NCBI GenBank assembly: GCA_022457065.1
Contig: JAJGBQ010000003.1
Location: 4,588,001-4,652,000 of the forward strand
Origin: Curvularia sp. ZM96
Lineage: Eukaryota > Ascomycota > Dothideomycetes > Pleosporales > Pleosporaceae
Reading direction: 5' to 3'
DNA length: 64,000 nt
Positions 31,937 through 43,449 of the stretch are shown in pieces (the stretch's first letter is position 1; the number at the start of each line of letters is the position of its first letter). The position numbers were made by a program, and so were the translations under genes. Under the pieces are notes generated by a model. That model saw nothing but the letters and a program-made list of their open reading frames with translations, was not told where the DNA came from and ran no database searches.

Positions 31937-34900
31937 TTAGGCAGGACCACCTTCATCTCCCTTAGCCTCCTCTGGATTCTCGGGCGCAGCTTCGGCTTCT
32001 CCATTCTGGCCTTCAGCACCATCGCCCTCCGGAGCGGCAGCAGCGGCTGCTGCTGCTGCTGCCGCCGCAGCTTCAGCTTCTCTCGCTTGTTTCTCTGCCT
32101 TTGCTCGCTGGCGGGCAGCTTCACGCTCAAAGTTTTCCTTACGTGCTCGCTCGTCCTTTGCTTTGCGCAGACGCTCTGCTTCTTCTACGCCGCCACTCTT
32201 CTTGAGCTTGCCCTCTTCCACAAAAGTACCCAGTTCGCGCTTAAACTCGTCGTCGTTCCTCGTAGCGAGATCACGTTGTCGCGCCTTCTCCGCTCGCTCA
32301 ATGGCCTCGAGTCTACTTTCGTGGTTTGGTTGCAGAGCCTTGACCTCACCCAGAACACCATCACGAGCTTGCCGGGGGTCCACGACCTTGTCCGCCGCGA
32401 CTGCATTGAGCATGTTGCGGCCACTAGCGGAGCGCATTCCCTTGCCATTCTCCTTCTCACTCTCCAGGTTTTGCTGCTTCGTTGCCTGTTCAACCAGCTC
32501 CAATGTCTGTGCTGCCTTCTCGAGATCGTCTTGCAAATCGGCAGCGAGTTCTTCTTGCATGGTAAGCATGTCTCGCTCTTCGCATACAGTCTGCAGCTCC
32601 TGCTCCCAAATCTTGGTCCAGAGTGGCTTCTCCTTAGCCAAGACATCCTGCAACTTTTTGAGCTCTGCAGTAGCCATGGACAAATCTTTGGCGGTAGTTT
32701 CGAGTTGGCGAGGAAGGGGCCGGACCCCCCGCATTACGACGTCTTTTCTGAGATCTTCAACCAGATCCTGTAGATCATCCACCCTGTTCACGATCTTCTC
32801 GGAGTCGTCCTGCAAGGCCTTCTTTCCATTGTTGATGTAGGCACGGCCGCTATCGCCGTCGAGTGAAGGCAAAGCAACCTTGATAGCAGTCGACTTGACT
32901 GCACCAGCTTTTGTACGAATTGTTGCCATGCTCGCCTGTATGTCCGAAACGAAGGATGAATATGTTTGTCGAACGACTGCTAAATCTCGGCGTAGTGCCT
33001 GCACCTCGCTGAGTTGGGTAGCTGATGTAACATTGCCTTCGGAAGGCGGGTTATTCGCAAGGGATCGCGAAGACATTAGAGCAGAGTTGCGGTTCGAAGA
33101 TAGGGGCGCCGCAGATATGCCGGCGAGCTCCTTGGTTGTCTGTTGCTGGCGTTCGGCAACGCGCTGAATAGTAGCCTGCTGGTCCTCAACAACGGTCTTG
33201 ATACTCTCCACCAACTTGCTGAGCCCGCCGAATTTGTCATCAATGTGACTCTTTACTTCGTCAAGCTGCTCCACGTTCAGGACGAGGACTGAACGGTCCT
33301 TGATGTCTCGGATATCCTCCAATTCGTATCGCACACCGGAAACGGGGTCTTGAATATGGATCTCGGGTAAATCGCCATAACGGTGGGTATCCCAGGCGAA
33401 TTTCTCGATAAAGGCCAATTGCAAGCGAGCCGAAGAGAGTTCGGAACCATCAGTAAAGACGTATTTCTTGATTTTGCTCTTGTACTGGAGGAAGAGTGTG
33501 AGCTCTTTTCCTTGCTGGGGTGACTGCTCCGGAATGAAATGCGAGGGCTGTGGAGATGGTGTCTTTGTTCTGTAAGAACTGTTACGGGTCGCCGATGGCC
33601 TTGAAGCTGCTTCCTTGACTGGTGACTCAGACCCCAGTTCGGCTGGTTCAGACAAGGGCCCGTTAAGAGTGGCACTGAGAGAAAGCTGGTCGCCTTCAGG
33701 GAATTTTGGAGCAGCAAGCTTGTCCTGTGGTGTCTTCTGTGTAGGACTGTCCTCCGGTCCAGATTCCTGAGGCGGCGGTATGCTTGGCGTTCTGCTGTGG
33801 GAACTTTCTTCGGAGATGCGCCTGTCATTTGGCTGATCAAACGAGAATTTTGTTTCGACTGCTGGTCGCTGAGCTGCCTGTTGGTTTGATCGTTGCCGGT
33901 TGTGCATCACAGATGCTCTGGTCCGGACTGCATTCATAGATTCGCGTACATCCCGACCCCTATTCGGTATAGGCGAGTTCTGAACGGGTGGAAGGGGTAT
34001 GTTGTTTGTACCAAGATGCTTCTGAATTTGATACGCTGAGAATCTCCGCGAGGCTCTTCGCTCCAGCTCTCCACCTCGTTGCAATGCAGCCAGCGCATCC
34101 TCTTGTTGCGGTGGGGGTGGTGGCGGCGGCGGTGGAAAATCGACAGGATAGTTGGGTTGCGGTGGTTGCGCATGTTCTGGTGGCTTGGGCATGGGGTCAT
34201 CGGCGGGGTATGGTGTGGCTGCGGACATTGGCTGAGTGGTAGATGTCGACGTGGATGACGAGGCGGTAGACAGCTGGCTCGCATTTGTCGAACGGTTCGA
34301 TTTCGGGTTCGAGGGAAGCGAGTCGTACTTGCTTGGGGATGCTCGGCCGCCTCCTGCTACTGAGGATGAGCGTGGGGGGAGATCAGGGCCACCAAAAGAC
34401 GGACTTTCACCTCTTGAAGGCAGCCTCTGGCTAGCTGAGCGAGGATGCTGTGTCTCCTCGACTTCGCCAGAGCTACCAACACTGGCCTGCCGGGGGCTGC
34501 CACCCCCGTTGAGCGAGCCATCTCTGCCTGTGCGCTGCCGTAACCGCTGCTGCTTCTTCTTCAGGCCGTGGAGGAGGTTGATGATGATATCTCGTATGCG
34601 AGGCAAGAAATTGTCGAGACTGGCCTGCGATGCTTCCTGGCTCAGCGTCTCTTCCAGGATCCCGCGCAGCAGTTCTGGAACGTTCCCGAGGTCGTTGGTG
34701 TCGACACCTATGGCATTGAAGGCTCGCGATGCAATGTTGAACTCATAGCCCAGACGGACATAGACGTCGGAGACTTCGCTCTCGGTAGCCGTCCCGCGCG
34801 ACCATAGTGTCAGTGTCTCTGGGTCGTGTTAGCGCATGTGATATTGAGGGCGTGGGGGCTGGGTATGGTGTGGACTGACCCAGCAGTTGCTTTGTCGCGA

Positions 34901-35095
34901 CAAGCAGATGTGTGACGGACTTTTCGATCTGGGAGAGTTGCTGCTGGGGCTGTAGGGGAAGTCGTTGTCAGTGGCTGCCGTCTGGCTTGGGCGCGGAGTG
35001 TGGAGAGCCAATGTACGTACGTTCTTGGGCGCACGCCGTGACGACGACGAGGAGGACCCCTGGGACGAGCGCATAGAAGATGGCTCTTCGGCCAT
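31937..35095 (-). CDS. BUD6: Polarisome actin regulator Bud6/Aip3
   Basis: Bud6 binds actin and formins, promotes formin nucleation at sites of polarised growth, and in hyphae works in the polarisome. Exons on the minus strand are 35095-35021, 34949-34880 and 34818-31937 (1008 residues). The N-terminal region has QQQLSQIEKSVTHLLVATKQ joined across an intron to TLTLWSRGTATESEVSDVY, the conserved Bud6 N-terminal block. A disordered Ser/Pro region with a nine-Pro run follows (about residues 120-490). The AIP3 domain begins near KELTLFLQYKSKIKKYVFTD. Long coiled coils follow (EELAADLQDDLEKAAQTLEL). The tail holds a 13-residue poly-Ala run in an acidic stretch. The upstream shared region with PBP1 is about 1 kb. 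Confidence 0.95.
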
Positions 35096-36149
35096 GACGG
35101 GGGATGACGTGAAGCGCGGGTGTGCAGCAGCGGCAGCAAAGTGAATGGCCGAGTGACGAAGACGACACGCTCTCGCCGTAGTGTTGGCGTCGACGTTGGG
35201 TGCACCGACGCCTGCTGCCCGCTACGGGCCAAGACATGAGTGGCTGGGCCGCACGTGGCGCCGTCTCACACCCGCCACGCCTCTTTTGCGGCGTGTGCCT
35301 ATTTTGGGTCTTTTGCATGCTGATCGGATACGAGCTGGCTGCAGCAAAGAGGCCATGTCTGGCTTGGTATTTTTTCTTCCACGTCTGAACACTGGTCGGT
35401 TATCTGCACGACCGATTTCCTGCACCTGGTGCCAATGAGCGCGCCACGGCAAGTCGCCTCTCGATACAGTACCAAAGTCATGCCGCAAGACCAAGATGGA
35501 TCAATAAATAAACAAATGGAACAAAACAACAGCAAGAGACGGTGGCAACTCAAGGGGAAAATGGGCATGCTCTTCAAGGGCGAGCAAGAGCATGACATGT
35601 GCGTCTGCTGGTGGTAGGCTAGCAGCACAGCGGGTCTCGGACAGTTGGGCAGCCACTGCAGACTACGGCGGGCAACGGGGCCATGTAGGCGCTACTCGCT
35701 GGAGCAGCTGGCATGCGTCTCTAGCATGTGAGGGCGTGGTGAACAGGCGTTTGCCCCATCACGGGCATTGGGCACGATGCTAGGCGGCGTGAGGTTGTGG
35801 CATTCACGGCTACTGGCTCAGGCGGGCTTAGCTCCCGCAAGTGTTTCAGCGAGGCGATCAAGCTTGGCGTTCACCTCAGCGTCCAACATCTGGCTTGCAA
35901 TTCGAGCACAGCCTCCTATACCCATCGCGACTCTGCCGTACGGCTCCTCCTCGCCCTCGCACTGCACCGCACTGCACTGCTCGTCCGCCGCCGTGCCTGC
36001 TCCGCCATTGAGTTTGACTGCCCTGCGCAGCCCCCGACTTGGAGCTGTTCACCTCTCCCCCGCGCTGCCCGTCGCTCCCTCTCCCTCCCGCACCCACAAC
36101 CACCGACACCGACACCGATCCACTCCCACGCTACCGAGCTCCCCCATCC
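35096..36149. promoter_or_regulatory. Divergent upstream region of BUD6 and PBP1
   Basis: About 1 kb. The part nearest PBP1 (about 35930-36149) is C-rich and pyrimidine-rich and probably contains the PBP1 core promoter and 5' UTR. Overlapping ORFs here are GC-driven and not called. Confidence 0.55.
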
Positions 36150-39100
36150 ATGTCCACTGCCGCGGCCACAACCAGCACTTCCTCCAATGCTCTGAACGCC
36201 GTCTCCAATCCCGGCAGGCAACTGAAAATGAGCACAGCTGGCAAAGCCGCTACCGACGCACAGCGAAAGCCAGGAAGCCCCAGCGAAGGTAGCCAGAGGT
36301 AACTATGCCCTCTCGATAACCCACCCGCCCGCTCTCCGCCCTGCTCCCCTTTCCTTCACCTCTCCAGCCGCCCGCCTGGCCACGCTTCCACCGTTACCCT
36401 TCTGCGCCATCTACTCGTGTGACTGGCTGGCGGTCACATGGAGTCACGGTGCGACGGCCCTGTCCACTAGACGGCCCTCGCTTCGTGTCCTCTGTTCAAT
36501 TGCCTCGTCCTGCCCTGTCCCTGCCTCGATGAATTCGCTCCCGCCTGCGCCTGGACCAATGCTGACTTGGCAACCTGTAGGAAGCAGCCGGCCAAAACGG
36601 CATGGACTCAGGGCACCAATCCCCTCACCCAGCGACCAACGAACCCTCCTCCCGCCAACGGCCTCGTAAGCTCCTCTAAACCCACCTCGACGCCCTCGTC
36701 AGGCGAAACTGCGTCCCCAATGCGGCACCTTAGCGATCGTATGATGTACCTGTTGGCCAACCTCACTGTAAGTGCCAGGCGCTTCCCAACTTCAGGCCGA
36801 CCAACACGGCTGACGCTCCGCGACAGGGTCTTCCAGGCACCATCACGCTCAAGAATGGCGAGAAGTACTCGGGTGTCCTCTCTGGCACTTCATTGGACCC
36901 CAGCGAACTGCGTTATGTTTTCAAGATGGTCAAGAGGTTGATGCCCGCTAGCAACGCTCAGACCAACGGTACAGGCGACGTCTCCGATGACTACGTCGGT
37001 GCGGGCGATTACCACGTCATGTCCTTTGACATGAGTGATGTTGCCGATTTCCATGTCAACAACGTGGTACTCGATAAATCCAATGCCAAGGGTCAGAATG
37101 GTATGTCCCCTCTCTCGGTCTCTCCAACACCAGACTGACCATCGCAGGAACCTCCGGCTTCCGCACGGACACGGACATCTCCGGAAAGATGGCTTTCCGC
37201 GAGCGTGATCTCCAAAAATGGGAGCCGTCTGACGTCGACCCTACCTTGACTCTCGAGTCTACGGGACGGACGACCGAATGGGACCAGTTTTCTACCAACG
37301 AGCGTCTGTTTGGCGTAAAGAGCAACTACGATGAGACTTTCTACACTACCACCATTAATAAGAACGACCCACAGTATGCCGAGAGAGCCGCCCGCGCTGA
37401 GAAGATTGCCCGGGAAATTGAGGGCAGTGCTGCAACTAACTCGCATGTCCGCGAAGAGAGAGGAGGTTATTCTGCTGCAGATGACAACGGGGACGAGGAA
37501 GATAAATACAGTGGAGTGCGTCGAGACTTCCCTGCTCTATCAACTGGTCAACCCAACCGATATACTCCGCCTGCGCGACGAGCCCCTTCCTCTCAGCCAA
37601 CAGTGCCTGGAGCTCCGGTAGATCCTGCCATCATTTCCTCGTCTGTCGCGCGGCCTGGCTCGCAAGCAGCACAGCGTGCTGCAAGCCCAGCTACGGCGGC
37701 AGCCCCTGCAACGGAGCCTGCTAAGGCCCAAGAAGCTCCAAAGGAAACTCCCAAAGAAAGCACCAAGGAAGCTCCCAAAGAAGCCCCCAAGGAAGCTCCC
37801 AAAGAAGCCCCCAAGGAAGCTCCCAAAGAAGCCCCCAAGGAAGCTCCCAAAGAAGCCCCCAAGGAGGCCCCCAAGGAGGCCTCCAAGCCCGCATCTAAAC
37901 CAGCAGATGTCCACAAGGCTGTTACAGAGCAACTACAGAAACCTAGTAGTACCATCAAGTCTGGAGTGGCTGCTATTCCCCCTCGCAAGACAGGACGACC
38001 GCACGATGCAACCACTAATGTGGAGCATGATCTGCTTGATTCTTTCAAGCAATTCTCAGCTGCCGAGAAACTACGTATCTCTGATCGCCAGCGGGCTTTT
38101 GCCCGCGAGAACAAGGCGGTCAAGCTCAACGACCTGAAGAAGTTTGCTCTCAACTTCAAGCTGAGCACCCCTGTGCCATCAGATTTGGTCCCCATACTTG
38201 CCAAGGATGAGAACAAGCAGCAAGCCATTGTTGAGAAAGCCAACCGACAAGCGCAGGAGCTCAAGGCTTCGCCACCTGTGAAGCCGTCCGCCAGTAGCTC
38301 GGACGCCAAAGCTACTGCAGCACGCTCTTCTGCTAAACCTGAGCCCGCTCCGGCTTCCTCCAATGCGACCCTGGATCGCCAACAACCTCAGCGCCCCCGT
38401 CAAGGACAACAGCCCTATGCGTCTGCTAGCATGCGGGGTCCTCATCAAAACATGAATATTCCTCCTCGGAATCCAAACATGCTTGGTACTCGTCTTCAGA
38501 TGAATCATCAGCAACATAAGCAACAAGGCGCCCTCCCCTACAACGGTGTGCCTCAGCCGATACCCGCACAAGATAATCGGGTACCCCCCACTGGTCCTTC
38601 ACAGCCGTCCAGCGGCGCTCAAACACCTTCCAGCGTGTCAAGGTTCAATGTTCGTGCCCACGAATTCAAGCCGAATCCAGCAGCGAACACGTTCCAGCCT
38701 GGAAATCCAAGCGCCAGCTCCAGTCCTCGACCCAACTCATCACGGCAGGAAGTCCGCAAACCACCGGTCACTAACTTCTTCACTGGTTCAAAGCCAACTG
38801 TCAAGTCCCTAGATGGCCCAACAACCTTCAATGTTATCGGGCGTCTGGAGAAGGAGGCGCAAGAAAACGACAAGTCGCATTCTTCCGACATTGCGCCTCC
38901 TTACAAGACTTTCCCAACATGGGACTTCCCTTCGTCCAACTCTAATAAGGGCTATGAGCAGTTGTTCGAGCTTGCTCCACCACAAGCACCGTTAGCAGGC
39001 CCTCAACATGTCATGGCTAGCGGACCCATGCCGCACCAAATTCCGCCCCATCTCCAGGGTGCTCAGGGCATGCCACAGGGACCTACACCTCAACACACTC

Positions 39101-39902
39101 CCAGAGGTCCACCAGTGCAGCCGCATATGGGCCAAAACCCGCACCAGTTCGATGCCCCTCACATGCAATATTCGCATTCCCAGTCCTCCGTGCAACCTTC
39201 ACCGCGACCAATGGCGCCTTTCATGTACGGAGCACAACCCCAACAAATGCCAGGCTATCCCCAGCCTGTGCAGGTTCCTCAATACGGCATGAGCCCGAAT
39301 GTTCAGCATGTACCTATGCGTAACGCGCAAGGCGGGCAATTCATCCAACCCCCTGGCCCAGCTATGGGAGGGCAAATGATGACGAATCAGCCTTCAAACG
39401 GGCCTTATATGGGAATGCCCGGTAACCCTCAAATGCAAATGTACTCTCCCGCTCCAGGTCCTGCATACCCACAATACCCTGGCCACATGCCAGGCCCTGG
39501 TGCTAATGGGTTCCCGAGCCCAAGGCCTGGTGCTCCAATGATGAGCCACCAGGGGTCGCAACAAGGACACCACCAACAACCTCACATGATGTACATGCAG
39601 CCTGGAGCGCCAGCACCCCAGATGTATCAAATGCAGCCAGGAGCCAGTAAGTAGAATTGATAGGACAATGATGTTGCAAGGCTAACATTATTTTAGTGGC
39701 TCCGATGCGGGGTCCTTACCAACAGCCATACCAGGGACACTACGGTTCACCTCAACAGCACCCTCAATTTCCCCAACAGCATCGCGGTACGCCAAGTGCA
39801 AGCTACTCACAACCCATGATGCAACAGCACTCGACGGGTCCCCAGGTTCCGCCGGCTGGTCCTGCCAACCACGGTCCGGAAACTGTCAATGAAGCCAAAT
39901 GA
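36150..39902 (+). CDS. PBP1: Ataxin-2 homologue Pbp1 (Lsm14-type/LsmAD RNA-binding protein)
   Basis: Pbp1 is the poly(A)-binding-protein-binding protein of stress granules; it regulates polyadenylation, translation and TORC1. Exons are 36150-36298, 36581-36767, 36827-37100, 37148-39646 and 39697-39902 (1104 residues). The Sm-like fold runs RHLSDRMMYLLANLTGLPGT and ITLKNGEKYSGVLSG (about residues 95-185). The LsmAD domain follows (about 205-290), with SGKMAFRERDLQKW and NERLFGVKSNYDETFYTT. A (KEAP)n segment at about 405-450 is encoded by a perfect 24-bp repeat. A PAM2-like motif is possible in FNVRAHEFKPNPAANTF. The C-terminal third is Gln/Pro/Met-rich and prion-like. The first intron is 282 nt, the longest in the window. 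The terminal exon starts with a split Met codon. Confidence 0.95.
37765..37884 (+). repeat. 24-bp coding minisatellite in PBP1 (KEAPKEAP units)
   Basis: Four perfect head-to-tail copies of AAGGAAGCTCCC + AAAGAAGCCCCC occupy 37765-37860. A diverged fifth copy (37861-37884) and degenerate flanks follow. Each unit encodes two KEAP tetrapeptides with alternating synonymous codons. Identity at synonymous sites indicates recent unit duplication. Confidence 0.95.
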
Positions 39903-40611
39903 AAGATGCCAGGATGACGCTTTGCATCTCAACTCTAGCGACATCTCTCTGGGGTCGCCGCTTGAGCTCCGTGACATGTTCCCCACACTTGCTTTTACAG
40001 AATTTTGCTATGCGATTAGCGTGGGTGGGTCGATATTCTCTCTAGCGAATGGCTTGACGCATAGCGACCGGCGTTGATAGGGCATGGAAGGTGCACAAAA
40101 AGATTACGGCGTGGGAAAGGCCCTGGGGGCTATGGATGTGGGTGGTGGGACGAGAAACGAGGGTTGTTGATTCCGGGCGGGTGACTACTTCAGTTCGCTG
40201 TTGTTAACCCGATCGCAGAGCACTACGGGAGAGTCGATGGAGATGTTTCGACTTCTCCGACTACGAGGGAGAGGTGGGAAAGTAGGGTGGAGGGAGGAGG
40301 GGAAATGAACCGCAGATGTTCATAGCTAGCAAAGCATGCACCATTCAACACATGCTTCTTGATTAGCACACCCATGCAAACAGATCCGATGAAACTATCA
40401 GGGTTTACCTATAAAGTCAAGACTTGCCTCTCCAAGATGACCCATCTGACTACTCCGTATGCATGTGACAGGGATTATCAGCAGGTACATAGACCCACTT
40501 TCTAGCGTGCATTCAGGGTCCACACTCCCGTCGTTGTTCCGACACTACCCCAGACGGCATCTTCCTGCCCGACCTAGCGTTGCTACACTCGTTCATGCTG
40601 CGCTGTGCTGT
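39903..40611. other. Intergenic region
   Basis: About 710 bp between PBP1 and the MFS gene. A G-rich patch (about 40120-40310) is likely PBP1 3' UTR or spacer. The frame of the MFS gene is open upstream to 40459, but that part is not protein-like. Confidence 0.5.
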
Positions 40612-42430
40612 ATGCCAGTTCCCCATGAAGACGTAGAACTCGACAGTATGAACGACTCTGCGGCTGAGCCACTTATCCCCAGCGTCCGCCACGACGTTCC
40701 GCCCGATGCGCCCGACCGGTACAGCAGCGACGGCCATGACGACACGGAGACCGGAGAAGACGAGGTAGACGAGAGCGCCCTGGTGTCGCCAGGCCTTTTC
40801 ATCTGGATCCTGACCATATGCGCGGGCGTCAGCGGCCTCTTGTTCGGCTACGAGTACGTTTCTGGACAGACATATTATACAGCGCCAGAACTGACAGTAG
40901 CATTGTAGCACCGGCGTGATATCCTCGACGCTCGTTTCCATAGGTAGCGACCTTTCGTCCCGCCCGCTTACCACGCTCGATAAGAGCCTGATCACATCGT
41001 GTACATCGTTCTTTGCGCTGCTCGCCTCGCCGCTTACGGGCGTCCTAGCGGATACCTACGGTCGCAAGACCGTGATACTAGTCGCGGACGTGCTCTTCAT
41101 ACTCGGCGCGCTATGGCAGGCTTGGACGAGCAGTGTGGCCGGTATGATTGCAGGCCGGTCGATTGTCGGTGCTGCAGTTGGTAGCGCATCGTTTGTTGTA
41201 CCCTTGTATATTTCGGAACTTAGTCCTAGCCCATTTCGGGGTAGACTGGTGGTAGTGAGCAGTTTGTTCATTACTGGTGGACAGGTTGTGGCGTATGTTG
41301 TTGGATGGCTGTTTTCGCAGAGAATGCACGGGTGGCGGTGGATGGTTGGATTGGGTGCGCTACCTGCAGCGATTCAGTTCGTTATGCTCTTCTTTTTGCC
41401 GGAGACACCGCGCTATTTGGTCAAAGCTGGACGGGTGCAGCAGGCAAGATTGGTATTGGGCAGAGTGTACAAGAGCGACCAGAGTGGAGCCAGGCTGGTG
41501 GACGCGGTTCTGAGGCATGTGGAGAGGGAGATTGAAGAGGAAGAGGATGCAGCGGGTCTACGAGGTATGCCTGAGACTGGGAAGGTTGGCTGGAGAGCAA
41601 AGCTAGACAGTGTGCAAGACAACTTGTCTCAACTAATCATGATTGGAGGAAACCGAAGGGCATTGATAATCGCGTGTATGCTTCAAGGCTTCCAACAACT
41701 CTGCGGCTTTGTGAGTATTCATTCTGTCCTAACCTCCATTCATTTCGCTAACTACGTTGTGTCTCCTACACAGAACTCACTCATGTACTTCTCCGCCACC
41801 ATCTTCCGCCTTGTAGGCTTCCACTCACCAACACTCACCTCCCTCTCCATCGCACTCACAAACTTCCTCTTCACACTCGTCGCCTTCCACTCCATCGACC
41901 GCATCGGCCGCCGCCGCATCCTCCTCTATTCCATCCCCATCATGGTCACAGGCCTCGTCATATGCGCCATTGCCTTCCTCTTCGTCGAGCTCCCCGCCTC
42001 GGAAGAAGCCGTTTCCACCGCCTCGGATTCCGGAAGCAAAATATGGCCCTTCGCCATCCTCGTCTCCATGATCACATACGTAGCCGGCTACGCAATAGGC
42101 ATGGGCAACGTCCCCTGGCAGCAATCCGAGCTCTTTCCTCTTTCCGTCCGCTCTCTTGGCTCCGCGCTCTCCACGGCTACCAATTGGGGCTCCAACACGC
42201 TCGTTGGTGTTAGTTTCTTGCCCATGCTGCATCTTTTTAGCCCCACGGGTACGTTTGCGCTGTATGCGGTTGTGTGTGCGGTCGCGTGGGGCACGGTGTG
42301 GAGGATTTATCCTGAGACGGCGGGTTTGGGGCTTGAGGATGTGGGTGGGTTGTTAAGGGAGGGGTATGGGGTTAGGGAGAGTGTGAGGGGATTTGAGGAG
42401 AGGAAGAGGAGGAGAGAGGTGGAGAGGTGA
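40612..42430 (+). CDS. MFS sugar / myo-inositol-type proton symporter
   Basis: Exons are 40612-40853, 40909-41710 and 41774-42430 (566 residues). A 12-helix major facilitator of the sugar-porter family, closest in motif pattern to Itr-type myo-inositol carriers. The acidic cytosolic N-terminus precedes helix 1, GLFIWILTICAGVSGLLFGY, and the first splice restores GYDTGVISS. Family signatures are GVLADTYGRK, VPLYISELSPSPFRGR, LPETPRYLVKAGR, DRIGRRR and YPETAGLGLED. The loop between helices 6 and 7 is charged (EREIEEEEDAAG). The second intron (63 nt) is stop-free and in frame; retained, it would insert 21 residues after GFQQLCGF, right in conserved helix 7, so splicing is assumed. Another in-frame Met follows at 40648. 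Substrate identity (inositol versus hexose) is inference. Confidence 0.9.
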
Positions 42431-42606
42431 TGGAAGTAGCTGTTGTGAACGAGGTAGATTATGAGATCTTGTAATCATCAATTCAAGATACTAGAGTAGC
42501 AATTTTCTAATGTGTATATGCTACCAACAGCATTAAAGACAGTATTCGTTATTTCGTCACAGAAAAGGTCCAATCACCTCACCCTCGCTTACCTCACTCC
42601 TCCATC

Positions 42607-43449
42607 CTACCCAAGAAACAAATCCAACTGCTTCGCATACTTCTCCGGAAACTGATACAAATGCCCATGTCCCGAGTCTGGATAGAGATGCAACTCCGCA
42701 TTCTTTAGCCTCTGCTGCATGAGCCAGCTATTCGGAGTTGGTGTCATAATGTCCGCCTTTCCGTTGGTAATCAATACTTCGAGCGTATCCAAACGCTCCA
42801 TCCGTGCGAAAAACTCCCCATCACCTACGAACTTGGCTATCGCAGCTGACTGTGCCTGGCCCCCCGCTTCATCTACAAACGTCGTGCGCTGCTCGCCATC
42901 GACAGCTCTTTCCTCGAGCCGCCCCCACCACGCCTTGCCCAGGGCCTTGCTCGTCTCAGAGGGGAAGAAGAAGAGATAGAGCATCGTTTCAAGCGTAGGC
43001 GACGGCTGTCCCGCAGTCGCCATGACACTCGAGTCCGGCGGCGTGAAGCCAGTTGTATACGCTGACTGCGTACCTGCCAGCACCAGTTTCCGCACGAGGT
43101 GCGGGTAGTCGAGTGCGAGGACTTGGGCTGTAAAGCCGCCCATGGAGAAGCCGATGACGTCGACTTTGGGGACGTTGATGGCGGAAAGGAAGGCCACAAT
43201 GGTGGCGGCTGCGCCTTGGATGGTGGGCTGGATGCTGCCGGAACTGTGGCCACAGCCGGCATTGTCGAGGAGAATTAGGGAGCGTGTGGCGCCGATGCTG
43301 TTGAGAAGGAGGGGATCAATCAGGTCCATGGTCCCACGGAAGTGGGTTACCCATAATAGGGGGACAGGAGAGGGCTTGCCGAAGCGGCGATAGGCGAGCC
43401 TGGTGCCGTCTACGTCTATGTATTGGGTTGGGGTTGTTTGTGCGGACAT
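42607..43449 (-). CDS. Alpha/beta hydrolase
   Basis: A single-exon gene of 280 residues. It has a canonical alpha/beta hydrolase layout: the cap-preceding strand LLWVTHFRGTMDLIDPLLL, the nucleophile elbow VIGFSMGGFTAQVLAL with Ser in G-x-S-x-G, an acidic candidate in ITNGKADIMTPTPNSW, and the catalytic His in LYPDSGHGHLYQFPEKY. The spacing resembles haloperoxidase/epoxide-hydrolase-like or MhpC-type hydrolases. There is no signal peptide or membrane segment, so a cytosolic enzyme is expected. The N-terminus MSAQTTPTQYIDVDGTRLAY is complete for the fold. The gene converges on the MFS carrier, with 176 bp between stops. The substrate is unknown. Confidence 0.85.
   Translation of the reverse strand: MSAQTTPTQYIDVDGTRLAYRRFGKPSPVPLLWVTHFRGTMDLIDPLLLNSIGATRSLILLDNAGCGHSSGSIQPTIQGAAATIVAFLSAINVPKVDVIGFSMGGFTAQVLALDYPHLVRKLVLAGTQSAYTTGFTPPDSSVMATAGQPSPTLETMLYLFFFPSETSKALGKAWWGRLEERAVDGEQRTTFVDEAGGQAQSAAIAKFVGDGEFFARMERLDTLEVLITNGKADIMTPTPNSWLMQQRLKNAELHLYPDSGHGHLYQFPEKYAKQLDLFLG

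Noticed and set aside
37540..38363. Long minus-strand ORFs opposite PBP1 (Gly/Ser/Leu repeats)
   Set aside because: They mirror the KEAP minisatellite and codon bias of the real sense-strand gene.
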